From Bigelowiella natans CCMP2755 (taxonomy: Eukaryota > Cercozoa > Chlorarachniophyceae): a stretch of 64,000 bases of DNA. The notes below the pieces were generated by a model. It ran no database searches. It was not told where the DNA came from and saw nothing but the letters and a program-made list of their open reading frames with translations. Location: the NCBI GenBank assembly GCA_000320545.1, contig ADNK01000506.1, positions 1 to 64,000 of the forward strand, written 5' to 3'. The position numbers and the translations under genes are program-made. Positions 1 to 11,208 of this stretch are shown in pieces; position 1 is the stretch's first letter, and every line of letters begins with the position of its first letter.

Positions 1-721
1 GTCTACCTACCTAGCTACCTAGTGAATTTTTGTCACATTGGTCCTCGTTTCGATTTTCGTTTCAATCCTGGCCCATCAGAGAACCCACACTTGGCAAAAA
101 ACCATGACTTTTGCCCTGTTTCCCAGCCCACATCGAAAACCCTTGTGATTTCATGTGACAGTTGTGCTTGTTTTGTTTTCAAAACTTTGTCGATCACAGC
201 CAAAAGTTTTTTTGCTTTGACCTTCGTTTCGACCCTGGTCCAGAACAGAAGCTCAATTGACCAGCAAAACGGTTCATTCATTGGTCGGCGTGCAGCAAGT
301 TTCTTGTGCATGCTGCATTTTTTCATCATGGCATGGAAAGAAGTGGGTGCATGACTGTCGTCTTTTCTGAAATCAATGAAAATCTCATTTTTGCTTGAAT
401 CTTCCACAATGACACTGTTGATCGAGTTCGCTGGCGCACAATGTTTGAGGCTTTGATGGATTGTGAGACCGCATTGCATGCTGGCTGAGTTGCAAACCTT
501 TTTCATTGATCACCTTGATCACGAACCTTTCACGTGACGTGCATCAAAAAATTCACATGCACGCTGGTGATGCCTGCTAGACCAAACGTCTGCATGTGCA
601 GATTGCAAAGCTGTGGTCATCTGTCACATCTGCGCAGGAATTGGCTTTTTGGATTCACGTTTCAACAACTCTGTGTTCATAGATTGCCATTTTAAAATCC
701 AAACGATCGAGAATGAATTTT
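1..721. other. Left-edge spacer of the palindrome-rich type
   Basis: This stretch lies beyond the 3' end of the F-box gene and lacks the triplet microsatellites found further right. It contains two overlapping antisense open frames, a 157-codon frame at 33-506 on the minus strand and a 110-codon frame at 22-354 on the plus strand. Neither has a motif I recognise. Phrases such as a 'ttcgaccctggtccaga'-like stretch recur with small changes (about 55-75 and 225-245), which suggests degenerate repeated DNA more than a gene. Confidence 0.4.
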
Positions 722-1206
722 TCAATACAAAAACTTAGGCGTTCTGAGAGGAATTGAGACCATCGCAGCGTCAAATCCAGCTTGGTCGGAACGTCCATTT
801 TGCGATTTTTCATCATATGGCACGAAATGGAAATCACCACCGAAAATTTCCCGCTGCACAAGACCAATGAGTAGGCACGATATCAGACACAGTAAGTTCT
901 CATATAACTCACTTATCTTTTCTCTGTTTCACATTCCTCTTTGTTCTAGCACAAAATAGATGAGGTATGACAATGATGACAATCAACCTCTTGATGGCCC
1001 AGTCCTTGACTGGTATATGAATTCCTCCTCTTTTCTTGTCTCTTCTAGCCGTTTTTCCTCTGCATCTGTTAAATGTGTTGGCAAAATTCGTGTCTCAGTC
1101 AGTCATTGACGGATGATGATGATAACATTTTTATTTTGTACATAGTTTGGCATCGTTTGTGCGCTAGAAGAGTGTAACACCCACCCACCCCCACACACAC
1201 ACACAC

Positions 1207-1241
<35 letters not shown>

Positions 1242-2035
1242 TTTTGTCACAAAGTTCCACTTGTGATTTAGTACAGGAATCAAGGTTTTATAGTAACCTA
1301 GGAATACATATCTGCTTCTTGTGTACTGGTGATGCGGATCAGATCTGGAGTTTAGAATCCATCCTCCTTCACATAAGATGGGGTAGAAACCTAACAGCGA
1401 TGTTATTATTGTGATGTTGTTCTGGATCAGTGGTAGATTGTGTATTTGTCTATATCTCCATGGATTGACCATTATTTATTACGTGCATCATCTATCTCAT
1501 CGATAACAATGTAATAGTGATGAGGAAAAAAAAAGTGGCAGTGGTAGGGTATTATTTAGTCGTGAAAGATCACCCAACATCTAAAGAGAGAGAAAGAATT
1601 AATAGACCAGAAGAAATAGTAGTAATGGTAGTGGAAAGAAAATGTCTACATGAATGATTTATGAATTTATGTTAATGTGAAAAATGTAAGAAGTTATCAT
1701 ATAATTTAAATAGCACTTCTAAAAGACTTCTTCTCCCAAGAAAAAGAAGTTGATCATCACCATACAAAGATAATTTCACTACAAATACAAAACAATTTTG
1801 AGGAGTATATATAATAATGTAAACAGTGCGTTTTAATAACAAAAAATAGATACAAACAGCACTGCATAACGATCAATTTTGATACCGATTACTGCCTCTC
1901 CTCGCACATGTTGATCCCCGATTATCTGAGTAATTATATAAATATAAGGATGTTAGCATTCAAAGTAAACATCGTAGTATTTATTTATCGTTTTGTGGGT
2001 AGTACCCATACATATACCAATAACACTTGTTGTTG

Positions 2036-2068
<33 letters not shown>

Positions 2069-3342
2069 ACAAGATGTCTGGACGTCAGAATGCAGTTCTT
2101 AAATCCCCGTTTTTCTTCAGTCTCGTAGCCCTGTGATGTGTGATATATTAGTGATAGTTCTGGAGGAGGAGGAGGAGGAGGAAGAAGACTAAAGTGTACT
2201 ACAATAATTTGTGATTAATACGTATGCCGTAGTAGTGCCCCCATTCTTCACTAATATATTAGCCTGTGTGTTTTGGTATCTGAATCATTGGCTTTAGCCA
2301 GTTTCAATACATCATCATCATCATCATCATCATGATCATGATCATCATCATCAGAGAGTAGTAACAGTACACGAATAAAGAGAAACCTCCTCATCTGATC
2401 TGAGCTGCCGCATTCGAATAGAGTATGCCCAAGACCCCATTTCAACCATATAAACCTATTATTATTATTATTATTATAATAGGTTATTTTAGTATGATGA
2501 TGATGATGATGATGATAACGATGATGCTGTGCTGCTGTAGAGTTATGCTGCATATGTACATTATGGTGTATGTGTGTAGTGTATTGTTATTTCTTCTTGT
2601 TTCTCACCAAAGAGCTCGAGATACTGACGTTCTTTGTAACCTTGTTTGCAAACTGTTTTGTGCAGATTTATCATTCGGATTTAACAATACTACTTGATTT
2701 TGATACGTTTTGATGGCTACAAGAAGTGCTACTTCTGCTAATAATTTATTTAATCGGTATTGATGATCTCCCTGATCACGTGCATTATCATCATCATCAT
2801 CATCTTATTGTCGTTGTTGCTATTGTTCTTCTCGATCATCTTCGTAGTCATCTTCTCGGTCTTCTCATTACTACCAGATCTCCTCTTATAGGAAATAGAT
2901 TCACACCCAAGGAGGATTGGCCTTATTATTGATCAACGATGATAATAGCTTGTTTGTGATCATATATGGCTTTTATATATATGTGGTGCAACGATGTCAT
3001 TCAAAACAATCAGTTTCATTTGTGTACTACTTCATCATTGACGGAGAGTGGATCGAAAGGGGGGGTGTCAAGGTAGTAGAGGATTGAAGGAGGGAAAGAG
3101 TATTTGTTAATACCCATTTCAGGAACTAACATCGACGCAGTGCATTCTCCATCCTATTCAATAAATCGCATTATTACTAATAAGTAGTAGCAGTGGTAGG
3201 TGGTATCGGTGTCTAATCACAACTCCTTTCTCACACACTGCTGATGATGATGATGATGATGCACACATCGGTGTTACCAGCAACTTTCTGGTATGCTCTC
3301 GCATCCATATGAGAAGAGAATCTTCTGTCACCTAGAGAGACA

Positions 3343-3412
<70 letters not shown>

Positions 3413-4927
3413 CATTGGTGATTCATCACTACTACTACTACTACTATTGACAACTACTAGCATTTACTTCTACTGCAACTACCACAGCTGCTACCGGAAA
3501 GACTGCTTTACTCACACTATTTCACTACCAACCTGCTACCTGAATAAAGGCTTGTACTTGTTACTTCCTAAACAAATCTACCACCACCACTACTACTACT
3601 GCTCCTACTGCTGCTTGCGCTTTTCCTATCCCAAATGATTCTGCCGTTAGTGTGTCTTTCATCGTCAACTAACTATAACTTACTTTTGGAGTTGCAGATT
3701 TAAGTCCACCTTCCGCTAAAGTTAAGAGACCACCAGTCTGATGAGTGATAAGAAGAAGGACAAGAGCACACACAGTGAGTGAATGAATCAACGAATCAAC
3801 GAATGATGTAGCAATCATTAGCACGGTGGTGACACTCATGCTGAAGTTGGCTGTTAAGGACGGCTGATGAGTAGTTGAATGTAGATGAAGAGATATAGTC
3901 GTAGCAACCCATCAACTTACTACAACAACAACTACTACTACTACTACCACTGCGTCTAATCTAATTCAATCATTGGACGAAAGACAGACATGCAAACAGA
4001 CAGATACTGCTGCTGCTACTGCTACTACTGCCGCTGTCTGTCGCCTTGAGGGGGGTGAGGAGGTGTATTTCTTACTGTGGTGTCAAGGAAGAAGAATTTG
4101 CCTCTTGGAGTATATCTCATGAGTTGGCGGAGCGTGCACGATCCAAATATCTCACAAACAAACAACCCACACATTGGCATTATTATTTGTTACTCTAAAA
4201 TCAATCGATCACTTATCACACAAACGACAATGCTAAAAGGCATGTCATTAATTCTTCTACTATGATATCCCTCACTCAAATGAAATTAATACCTCACATT
4301 ATTATTATTATTATTATCACCATTATTGTTATGTGCTGTTGTTTAATTATTGTTTGAAGTCATGACTGAGAATAAATGAAATGGTAGCACCGGGAGAATA
4401 TTTGTCGGTAACCTCATCCTACGTGCTGCCTGGGCCTGAACATCACAACAGCGGATCAACTCTTCACGTCCCCTTCCTCCTCCCCCTCTCTCACACGCAC
4501 AGTCTTCTATTTAATGCATATACATGTTAGACAGGTATGGTATTGGTCTAAGGTTGATTGATCCATGTTGCTCTGTTTATGTATAAAGTAGTAAGTAGAT
4601 ACTACCGCCAACTTGAGAGGATACATACGAATGGTGATACGATGATCGTACACGCCATAACCCCTGAGGAGGAAGGAGTAGGGATTGAAGATAGGGAAGA
4701 TTGTTAGTAATGGTGGTGATCAATAGTAAGGAGAGATGATGGTAGATGATGATAATGATGATGAGGGTTATGGGTTATGATTAAAAATTTTCTCAAATAT
4801 GAGATCTTTGTATGACAGCTAAACTTGATGATGATGATGGTAATGATTAAAAATATTCTCAAATATGAGATGTTCGTATGACAGCCAAACTTCACAAGCA
4901 CAATCACTATCATTGTTGTCGTTGTCG

Positions 4928-4958
<31 letters not shown>

Positions 4959-5912
4959 TATCATCATGACCAACCCCATCATTCCTTGGAACCTCTCTCT
5001 GTTAATTGCACTGCGACCCTGATGAGAGATTGGATGATCTAGTCAGAAGAACAAGAAGAAGAGGAAGAAATGAAAGAGATAATTCACCAAATTGTGGACT
5101 GCCACGATAGTGATGTTTCAATGCTTTGTTGTATTGCTATCGCCAAAAGTAACAACGATATGATCGATCAACTATATCATTCATCTAGCACTACTACCGT
5201 GCCCGAAGTGTCATCACCATAATAAAACTCCTGCAAAAATATTATGCATGAACTTTGGAGGTAGGTACGTTATTCCACAAATGCGACGCTGATAATAAGG
5301 GATAATGATGATATCGATAATTCGGTAAAGAGTACAAGGAAAAACCTGCCCCCGGAATACTTGATAGATCTCCTTCACCTGTAGTGAAATAGGGAAGGTG
5401 ATAGAATAATGTGAATATTTACCACTATTAACATTTTTTTTGAGGGAGAAACAAGCAATCATAAGAGGAGGAACGTTTCAACAATGATTGGATAACAAAC
5501 AATCATAAGAGGAGGAACGTTTCAACAATGATTGGATGATCTATCACCATCATGACCACCATCAGATTAACAGAAAACTACCAATGTTGGCAGCGGCCCT
5601 GTTACTGACTCAACTTCCAATATCTGAAATTGACGACGACGACGACGACAACAGCAGTAGCAGTTATGGAAGAAAGAATAACTCTTTGTTGTTATTTCAA
5701 AGAACAAAAAACATTAAAATTTAGTAGAGCTCACTTCAGCTTCTTGAGCTGGATTTTTGAGTGTTGCTGCAATATCCGGAACATTTTCTTTTAACCATCC
5801 TTTCAGAAGGGCCCAGGTCGAAGCTACTTTCCTTGAAATGCGTGGTGCTTTCTCCCAAGGAGCAGCACCTTTAACCGGATCAAGGTCTATACTCCTATTT
5901 ATGGGGGACAGG

Positions 5913-5960
<48 letters not shown>

Positions 5961-6479
5961 AAAAGAAAAAGAAAGGAAAAAGTGATACTGCTAACCTGAA
6001 GAGAGCATATCTACCAGTTGTTGTTGTTGCAGTAGGTTGTTTTTAGTTAATGACGTTAATGTTATCCTCAGGTCTTACCGATATAACTTGTACCATGCGC
6101 ACCAGGCTTCGAGAAACCTCCCTCCACCAGTATTGTTCTCAACGACTACTTTTTCATCAGAAGCATCAGGAGCAACCTCCCCCCCCCCTACTGTATCTTT
6201 TTCTTCCATGAGGCTATCATTGTCGTCACCATCGACGATTGAGTTCGGAGGCAGCGGGGGATGGGTGATCTTAGCGTTTAAAGAGAACACTGAGGAGCAA
6301 AAGCGAGACCAGAGAGCATCACTGCAGGTAAGTGCTTTCCATCTCTGATAATCAACGAACGATGTAGAGTATCATTATCAATTATCACTGAAAGAAATTG
6401 CCTCATATTACATATTAATGACATGAAACCACATGAAACCTTCCATCCCACCAAATGATTTTTCTTAAACCATTTAGTA

Positions 6480-6527
<48 letters not shown>

Positions 6528-6948
6528 TGAGAGATGGAGGCTGAACAGCGGTCGTTTTTCTACTACATACTCTTATTAATTAATTGAGTTGGTTCACATA
6601 ATTATGTGCTTAAAAACGATTGATTTATAACGTTGATGTTGTACCTTGGACACGCGCATGCAATTCACGAGAACTTCACACGGGTGGACAAAACTGAAAA
6701 GAATTCCAGCCACATCTTCCTGTAGCAAGTACTATCATTCTACAGCAAGCGGACGATCAACAGAAAGGGAAGTAGATTGCTCCTCCTTCACCTCCTCCTC
6801 CCCCCTCCTCCCAGTCAATCAATCCCAAAATTCGGAGTAATTATAACAATGGAGAGAATAAAGCTCTTACTTGGAATAGCTCGAAGGATGCCGATGAACT
6901 ACAAGTTGCTAGCTTGACACGTTTTGGACTCTTATTGAGCGCCATCAT
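722..6948 (-). CDS. F-box / SUKH (SMI1-KNR4) / ApaG protein, SKIP16-FBXO3 type
   Basis: A multi-exon gene for a probable SCF ubiquitin-ligase substrate adaptor. Exon 1 (6871-6948) starts MMALNKSPKRVK. Exon 2 (6645-6731) gives the F-box, YLLQEDVAGILFSFVHPCEV, which would bind SKP1. A linker exon ends at 6079. Exons at 5735-5894 (...STWALLKGWLKENVPDI), 5582-5623 (ILEVESVTGPLPTL) and from 5378 (VKEIYQVFRGQ) join in phase into a SUKH domain. The ApaG domain is scattered over small exons: SWAYSIRMRQ (about 2400-2435), FKNCILTSRHL (about 2080), RGEAVIG (about 1890), FYPILCEGG (about 1395), EEFIYQSRTGP (about 1020) and the last exon, GGDFHFVP...VSIPLRTPKFLY, ending in TGA at 722-724. The order F-box, SUKH, ApaG matches plant SKIP16 and animal FBXO3. 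The stretch 2450-5340 and the join between exons 2 and 3 are unresolved. Introns carry most of the microsatellites. Confidence 0.82.
1193..1240. repeat. (CA)n-(GA)n microsatellite in an ApaG-region intron
   Basis: A run of CA dinucleotides followed directly by a run of GA dinucleotides. Comparable runs occur in the same gene at 3338-3411 (CA then GA), 5919-5957 (GA) and 6484-6522 (TA), all in positions I read as introns. Confidence 0.95.
4777..4894. repeat. Direct duplication of about 52 bp inside an intron
   Basis: Two near copies, about 4777-4829 and 4843-4894, each running from ATGATTAAAAA through CTCAAATATGAGAT to a TATGACAG-C-AAACTT end. They differ at a few bases and are separated by a short GAT-repeat tract. 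Confidence 0.8.
5454..5537. repeat. Exact tandem duplication of about 38 bp
   Basis: The segment beginning CAATCATAAGAGGAGG and ending AATGATTGGAT occurs twice in a row (about 5454-5491 and 5500-5537) with no difference that I can see. It sits in an intron of the F-box gene between two SUKH exons, so it looks like a recent slippage or repair duplication. Confidence 0.85.
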
Positions 6949-7451
6949 CGTCGGTGTTGGTCGATGCACGTGTATGTATATTGTGTGTTCAAAATGTCGG
7001 ATCGGAGTAGAGTCAGAAAAGATACGATCGGATCTATTTTTAGGACTTTTTAACTTGATGAAATCAATGTAATATACATACGATTCGCATTGAGCGACAT
7101 CAAGCAATTATTATCACAGGAAACAAAGGGAACAAATGACCGCATTAGCGGAAAACATGTCTCCAAAATCTGAGCACAAGAAAAAGATTGTATGGGGTTT
7201 CGGTCGTAAATGCGATGATTCCGTACTTTTTGGACCAAAATGGCCTTGTAAATAATGTCTTATTTTTTGCTGCTGCGATAGTGCGAGAACCGTTTCATCC
7301 CCTATCGAAATTCACATTCCATCTAGATCGATCTAGATCTACAGGGGACCTCAGATTGTATAATGGGAAGCGGATTCGGATGCGAAGCTAAACTGCAGCA
7401 AAGGGCGCCAATACTAAGGATGATGTGAAAGATAATGTTGAAGAGGTGGAC

Positions 7452-9608
7452 ATGGGTGCTTATGGACCCCATGTTGATGCAGAGGATTCAGATATTGATG
7501 ACTTTGAAAATATAGAGAAAGCAGAAAGTTTCATGGACCAGCAGGGAAGGCAAGCGCCGGATGAATTTGAAGATGATGAATTTGATGACGAGGATGGAGG
7601 TGGAGAAAACTATGAAGAGAAAGCACCGGTAGACGAAGAAGAAAAAGGCTGGATGGCAGTGAAACCATTTATCGGTGCCTTAGTAGCCCCATCGGATGCA
7701 CCTGCAAACAATGCAGAGCTTCCTGAAGAGGATCTTAAGGTGGATTGGGTGTATGGATATCGTGGACACGACTGTTACAACAACTTGGTCTATGATTCGA
7801 AAGGCCGTGCCGTCTATCCGATGGCAAATTTTGTCATTGCATATGATGTGAAAGCTCACTCACAGCAACAGTTCCAAGGTCACAATGACGACGTCGTATG
7901 TCTCGCTCAACATCCAAACAATAAGGATTTGATTGCCAGTGGACAAGTTGCAACCATTACTTTGAGTGGGCGTTCCAAGAATCCTTACATTTGCGTAACG
8001 GATGTCGGTTCAGGAAGCATTATTAAACTTCCAGCATGCCACAAACGCGCGGTTCGTTGTTTGGCATTTAGTCCTGATGGGAAGTATCTTGCTTCTGTTG
8101 GGGCAGACAACAACAACAGTATCATCATTTGGGACTGGGAAAATAAAAAGCAAATGGCCGAGGTTAAAGGGGATGTAAATAAAATCATCTGTATTGCATG
8201 GAGCCCGAAAGAAAAGAACATGCTAGTTACCACCGGGGTCAAACATGTCTTCTTCTGGTATTGGAATGGCAGCAAAGTTATTAATCGAAAGAGAGGTCTC
8301 TCTAGTTCTGTCGGTATCGTAACTTATTTCGGCCATAAATTTGACTCAAATGGCGATGTACTCTGTGCTTGCAAGAATGGCGCCCTCATCAAGTACAGTT
8401 CTTCGAGCCGTAAACCTAAGAAACTGGCAGATAATCACAATGGAGCAATGTTTGCTCTTGAGGTGCTTGATGATGGTGGAGTGGTAACTGGGGGAAAAGA
8501 TGGATATGTACATGTTCTGGACTCAAACCTGAAGAAAAAATGGTCTATCAGATTGCCCACATACATCCGTAGCTTGCATACGAATGGAACAAATTTGCTC
8601 GTAGGGAATAAAAAAGGTGAGGTCTATGTCCTTCCCCTCTCTGGCGTAGAATCACCTCCTGAGCCTATTATTCGTGGACACTATGAGGGCGAGGTGTGGG
8701 CTCTCCATATTCTCCAAGATGACAGTTTTCTCTCTGCTGGAGAAGATAATCTTGTCTTCGAATGGGATATTAAGTCTCATAAACCTACGAAAATGGGGAA
8801 GGTAAGCTACGCAAAGAAAGTCCCTAAAAGGAGACGGAGGTATGGTGTTTCAACGACGTCCAAATTCCATCCAATTAAATGCGCACGTGCGGTGGCAGCT
8901 TCTCCCGATAAGAAACATATTGCTCTTGGACGAAATGACGGCAAAATTGCCATTTTGGATGCAAAGACCATGAAACCAGTGACAACTGTGAATCTCAACT
9001 CTAAAAGTAAGCGAAAGGTGCGAAATCAGTTAGGGAATTGGATTGAAGCTATGGATTATAGTCCATGTGGTAAGTTCTTAGCTGTCGGCACTCATGGAAT
9101 GACTGTATGTATCTGTGAAGTCGAAAAAGAGTACAAATGCGCCAAAGCACTCAAGTCACACAACTCAGTAATTACTCATCTTGATTGGTCTGCTGACTCT
9201 AAACATATCCGCTCAACTGACAAAGGATATGAGCTTCTCTTCTTTGACATAGATCATGGAGATTTAACAAAATCGAAACAGAATCCCCATGCTACTGCGC
9301 TGAAAGATCTTGAATGGGCAACAAATCATTGTGTGCTATCTTGGCCAACGCAATGCGTATGGGACACTGACATGGATGGATCCGATGTAAATGCTGTAGA
9401 TATACTTAATAAGAAGTTGGTAGCCACTGGTGATGATCATGGGAACGTCAATCTTTTCCGTTACCCGGTGCTCGAAGAAACAAACAAACAACGGCGTGTG
9501 ACGGGCCACAGTGCGCATGTGACCAGTGTGCGATTCACAAAAGACGGAAAATATTTGATCAGTACGGGTGGTGGGGACAAGTCTATCATTCAGTGGCGGC
9601 TTGTTTAA
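7452..9608 (+). CDS. EMAP-like (EML) microtubule-associated WD40 protein
   Basis: A single uninterrupted frame of about 718 residues. An acidic N-terminal segment is followed by a HELP motif (VDWVYGYRGHDCYNNLVYDS, roughly residues 96-115) and then a long series of WD40 repeats to the C-terminus (for example AFSPDGKYLASVGADNN and RFTKDGKYLISTGGG, ending IIQWRLV). HELP followed by a tandem WD40 region defines the EMAP/EML family, which binds tubulin and microtubules in the cytoplasm and cilia. The frame is open from just after a TAA at 7389-7391, but no ATG occurs before 7452; that ATG has a good context (GTGGACATGG). An upstream exon joining at about 7392-7400 cannot be excluded. The absence of introns contrasts with most neighbours. 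Confidence 0.93.
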   Translation: MGAYGPHVDAEDSDIDDFENIEKAESFMDQQGRQAPDEFEDDEFDDEDGGGENYEEKAPVDEEEKGWMAVKPFIGALVAPSDAPANNAELPEEDLKVDWVYGYRGHDCYNNLVYDSKGRAVYPMANFVIAYDVKAHSQQQFQGHNDDVVCLAQHPNNKDLIASGQVATITLSGRSKNPYICVTDVGSGSIIKLPACHKRAVRCLAFSPDGKYLASVGADNNNSIIIWDWENKKQMAEVKGDVNKIICIAWSPKEKNMLVTTGVKHVFFWYWNGSKVINRKRGLSSSVGIVTYFGHKFDSNGDVLCACKNGALIKYSSSSRKPKKLADNHNGAMFALEVLDDGGVVTGGKDGYVHVLDSNLKKKWSIRLPTYIRSLHTNGTNLLVGNKKGEVYVLPLSGVESPPEPIIRGHYEGEVWALHILQDDSFLSAGEDNLVFEWDIKSHKPTKMGKVSYAKKVPKRRRRYGVSTTSKFHPIKCARAVAASPDKKHIALGRNDGKIAILDAKTMKPVTTVNLNSKSKRKVRNQLGNWIEAMDYSPCGKFLAVGTHGMTVCICEVEKEYKCAKALKSHNSVITHLDWSADSKHIRSTDKGYELLFFDIDHGDLTKSKQNPHATALKDLEWATNHCVLSWPTQCVWDTDMDGSDVNAVDILNKKLVATGDDHGNVNLFRYPVLEETNKQRRVTGHSAHVTSVRFTKDGKYLISTGGGDKSIIQWRLV

Positions 9609-9676
9609 AAATTCGTGCTCGGAGTTTTTGTGTTTATCATGCATTTTTGATGTCGCCTCTTTTGCTGCACGAGTGA

Positions 9677-9703
9677 GGGTTAGGGTTAGGGTTAGGGTTA
9701 GGT
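9677..9703. repeat. Interstitial telomere-type repeat (TTAGGG, about 4 copies)
   Basis: A short uninterrupted GGTTAG array reads in the GGGTTA direction on the plus strand, about 70 bp after the stop codon of the EML gene. It stands at the left boundary of a palindrome-rich spacer. It is internal, so it does not mark a chromosome end here. Confidence 0.9.
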
Positions 9704-10185
9704 GTCCAAAATGCCGACACAACTTGTGCGTGGCAACAGCTACGTCATGTTTCAGATTTTTCATCACGGATTTCACACATCATTGCAGTTCTGCTTTTGC
9801 ATGGGGGGATGACCAACGTTTTGTGTGTTTCATGAGCCAAGCATCTCACACCTTGCTAGCTAGCTAGCTAGCTTGGTCACAGTCACAGTGCATTGTGCCA
9901 GCGTGTGAGTGGTAGCAGTTGATGTGCCCACATCTCTAGATCTGATCGCGATCCTAGCCTGCTAAGTGCACATGACATGACGTGCAGAAAATAAAGCGTA
10001 CGTGCGCGCATCAAATTGCACGTGGCCAAAGATGACAGCCATGCAGTGTGATGCAGCACCTGCTGCACGCACCGCTAGCTAGCTAGACCGCCGCCACGTA
10101 CGTGCGTGCGCGCGCATGTGTGTGTGCAAGACGGAGCGAGCTGCGCAGATCTAGATGTAGCTGTGCGTGACAAATCAAATCAATG

Positions 10186-10461
10186 TATAGGGACATATAA
10201 TGTCCCTATACGTGTATTCCGTTTACTGCATGTGTACATCACATACTTCACATGTACCTATAGCTACACGTGTGCCAAACAACAGTGCTCACATGTACTT
10301 ACATGCATTCATGTGTGCCATATATTTGGTACATGTGCATGTCTTTTTTGGTGCACGTGTAGACGTGAACATGGCACATGTGCTCTTTTTAGTACACGTG
10401 GTGTGCCTGGGTACATGTGTTCCTTGCGCGTACACGTATAGGGACATATAATGTCCCTATA
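10186..10461. mobile_element. MITE-like element with hairpin termini
   Basis: A 276-bp unit. Each end carries the same hairpin (arms TATAGGGACAT and ATGTCCCTATA, 3-nt loop), and the inverted similarity extends inward through CGTGTA, giving terminal inverted repeats of about 31 bp that differ only in the loop. The flanks show the same four bases, AATG, at 10182-10185 and 10462-10465, as expected for a target-site duplication. The interior holds about ten near-palindromic words of the CACATGTG/CACGTG/ACATGT type spaced roughly 20-30 bp apart. No coding capacity is seen, so mobilisation would need a transposase from elsewhere. I cannot assign a superfamily. Confidence 0.65.
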
Positions 10462-11208
10462 AATGCAAGTGCAATTTTTCAATGGCGGTCATCCTCATAG
10501 ACATGCGCGCAGCTATACAGCTCGATCTAGAGCTGTGCAAAGCAGTGCATAGCAGCGGCCACGATCATTGTGCAATTGCCACGATGCAGCAGCGCTAACA
10601 ATGCTGAATCGCTTATAGTTGCAACATTGCTAGATTGCTAGATTGGTCTCCGCTGCAGCTGTGATGATCCGTCTCAATGCTGCTAGACTGGCTAGCTGGC
10701 TGGTGCGTGAAGTTGAAGCAAGCTCACGCACACATGCTAGCATGTAACATGTAATGTCGCGTAGTGTGACAGCACAACGCATTTCATCACACATGCTAGC
10801 ATGCACTAGTGCATGCCGATAACGCTCTAGCGTCAGTACGTCAGTACGCATCGATCTCCTGTGTGATTTGTCGAGATCGATGCATGTGGGCGGTCCGTCT
10901 AGCCGTTCTAATCGATCGTGAAGAAATGCTGCTATGTTCTTGCATGCTGCATGCACAAATGGCAACGCGCGTGCACATTTTGTTCACGTTGCAGCAATCA
11001 CAATGTCACAACAGTATAATTATTTGTGACAACATGACAGATGGTTTCATGGAATTAAAGCATAGATACAGTGCATCGGTAGCATCTGTGTACTTTTTTG
11101 CAATCTAACGGGCCGAAAAAATCCAGTCAGATTTTCCAGATTCTTTGTTGTCTGATCTAGTGATACAGAGACGCCCCAGTTCATATCACGTGAGATTCCA
11201 CATGTTCT

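Larger units (their letters stand above)
9650..11208. other. Palindrome-rich spacer between convergent genes (EML and CCT6)
   Basis: This block is dense in GCTAGC, CTAG, TGCA, CACGTG and similar self-complementary words, including a (GCTA)n run near 9858-9873 and another near 10075-10086. It has almost none of the GAT/ACT triplet repeats seen in gene introns. The ORFs in it are short, overlap on both strands and show no recognisable domain. It contains the MITE-like element at 10186-10461. Confidence 0.6.

Noticed and set aside
5757-5999. Plus-strand frame MSVAAISGTFSFNHPF ending in an Arg-Glu run
   Set aside because: The opposite strand encodes the SUKH exon of the F-box gene, and the tail is a (GA)n microsatellite.
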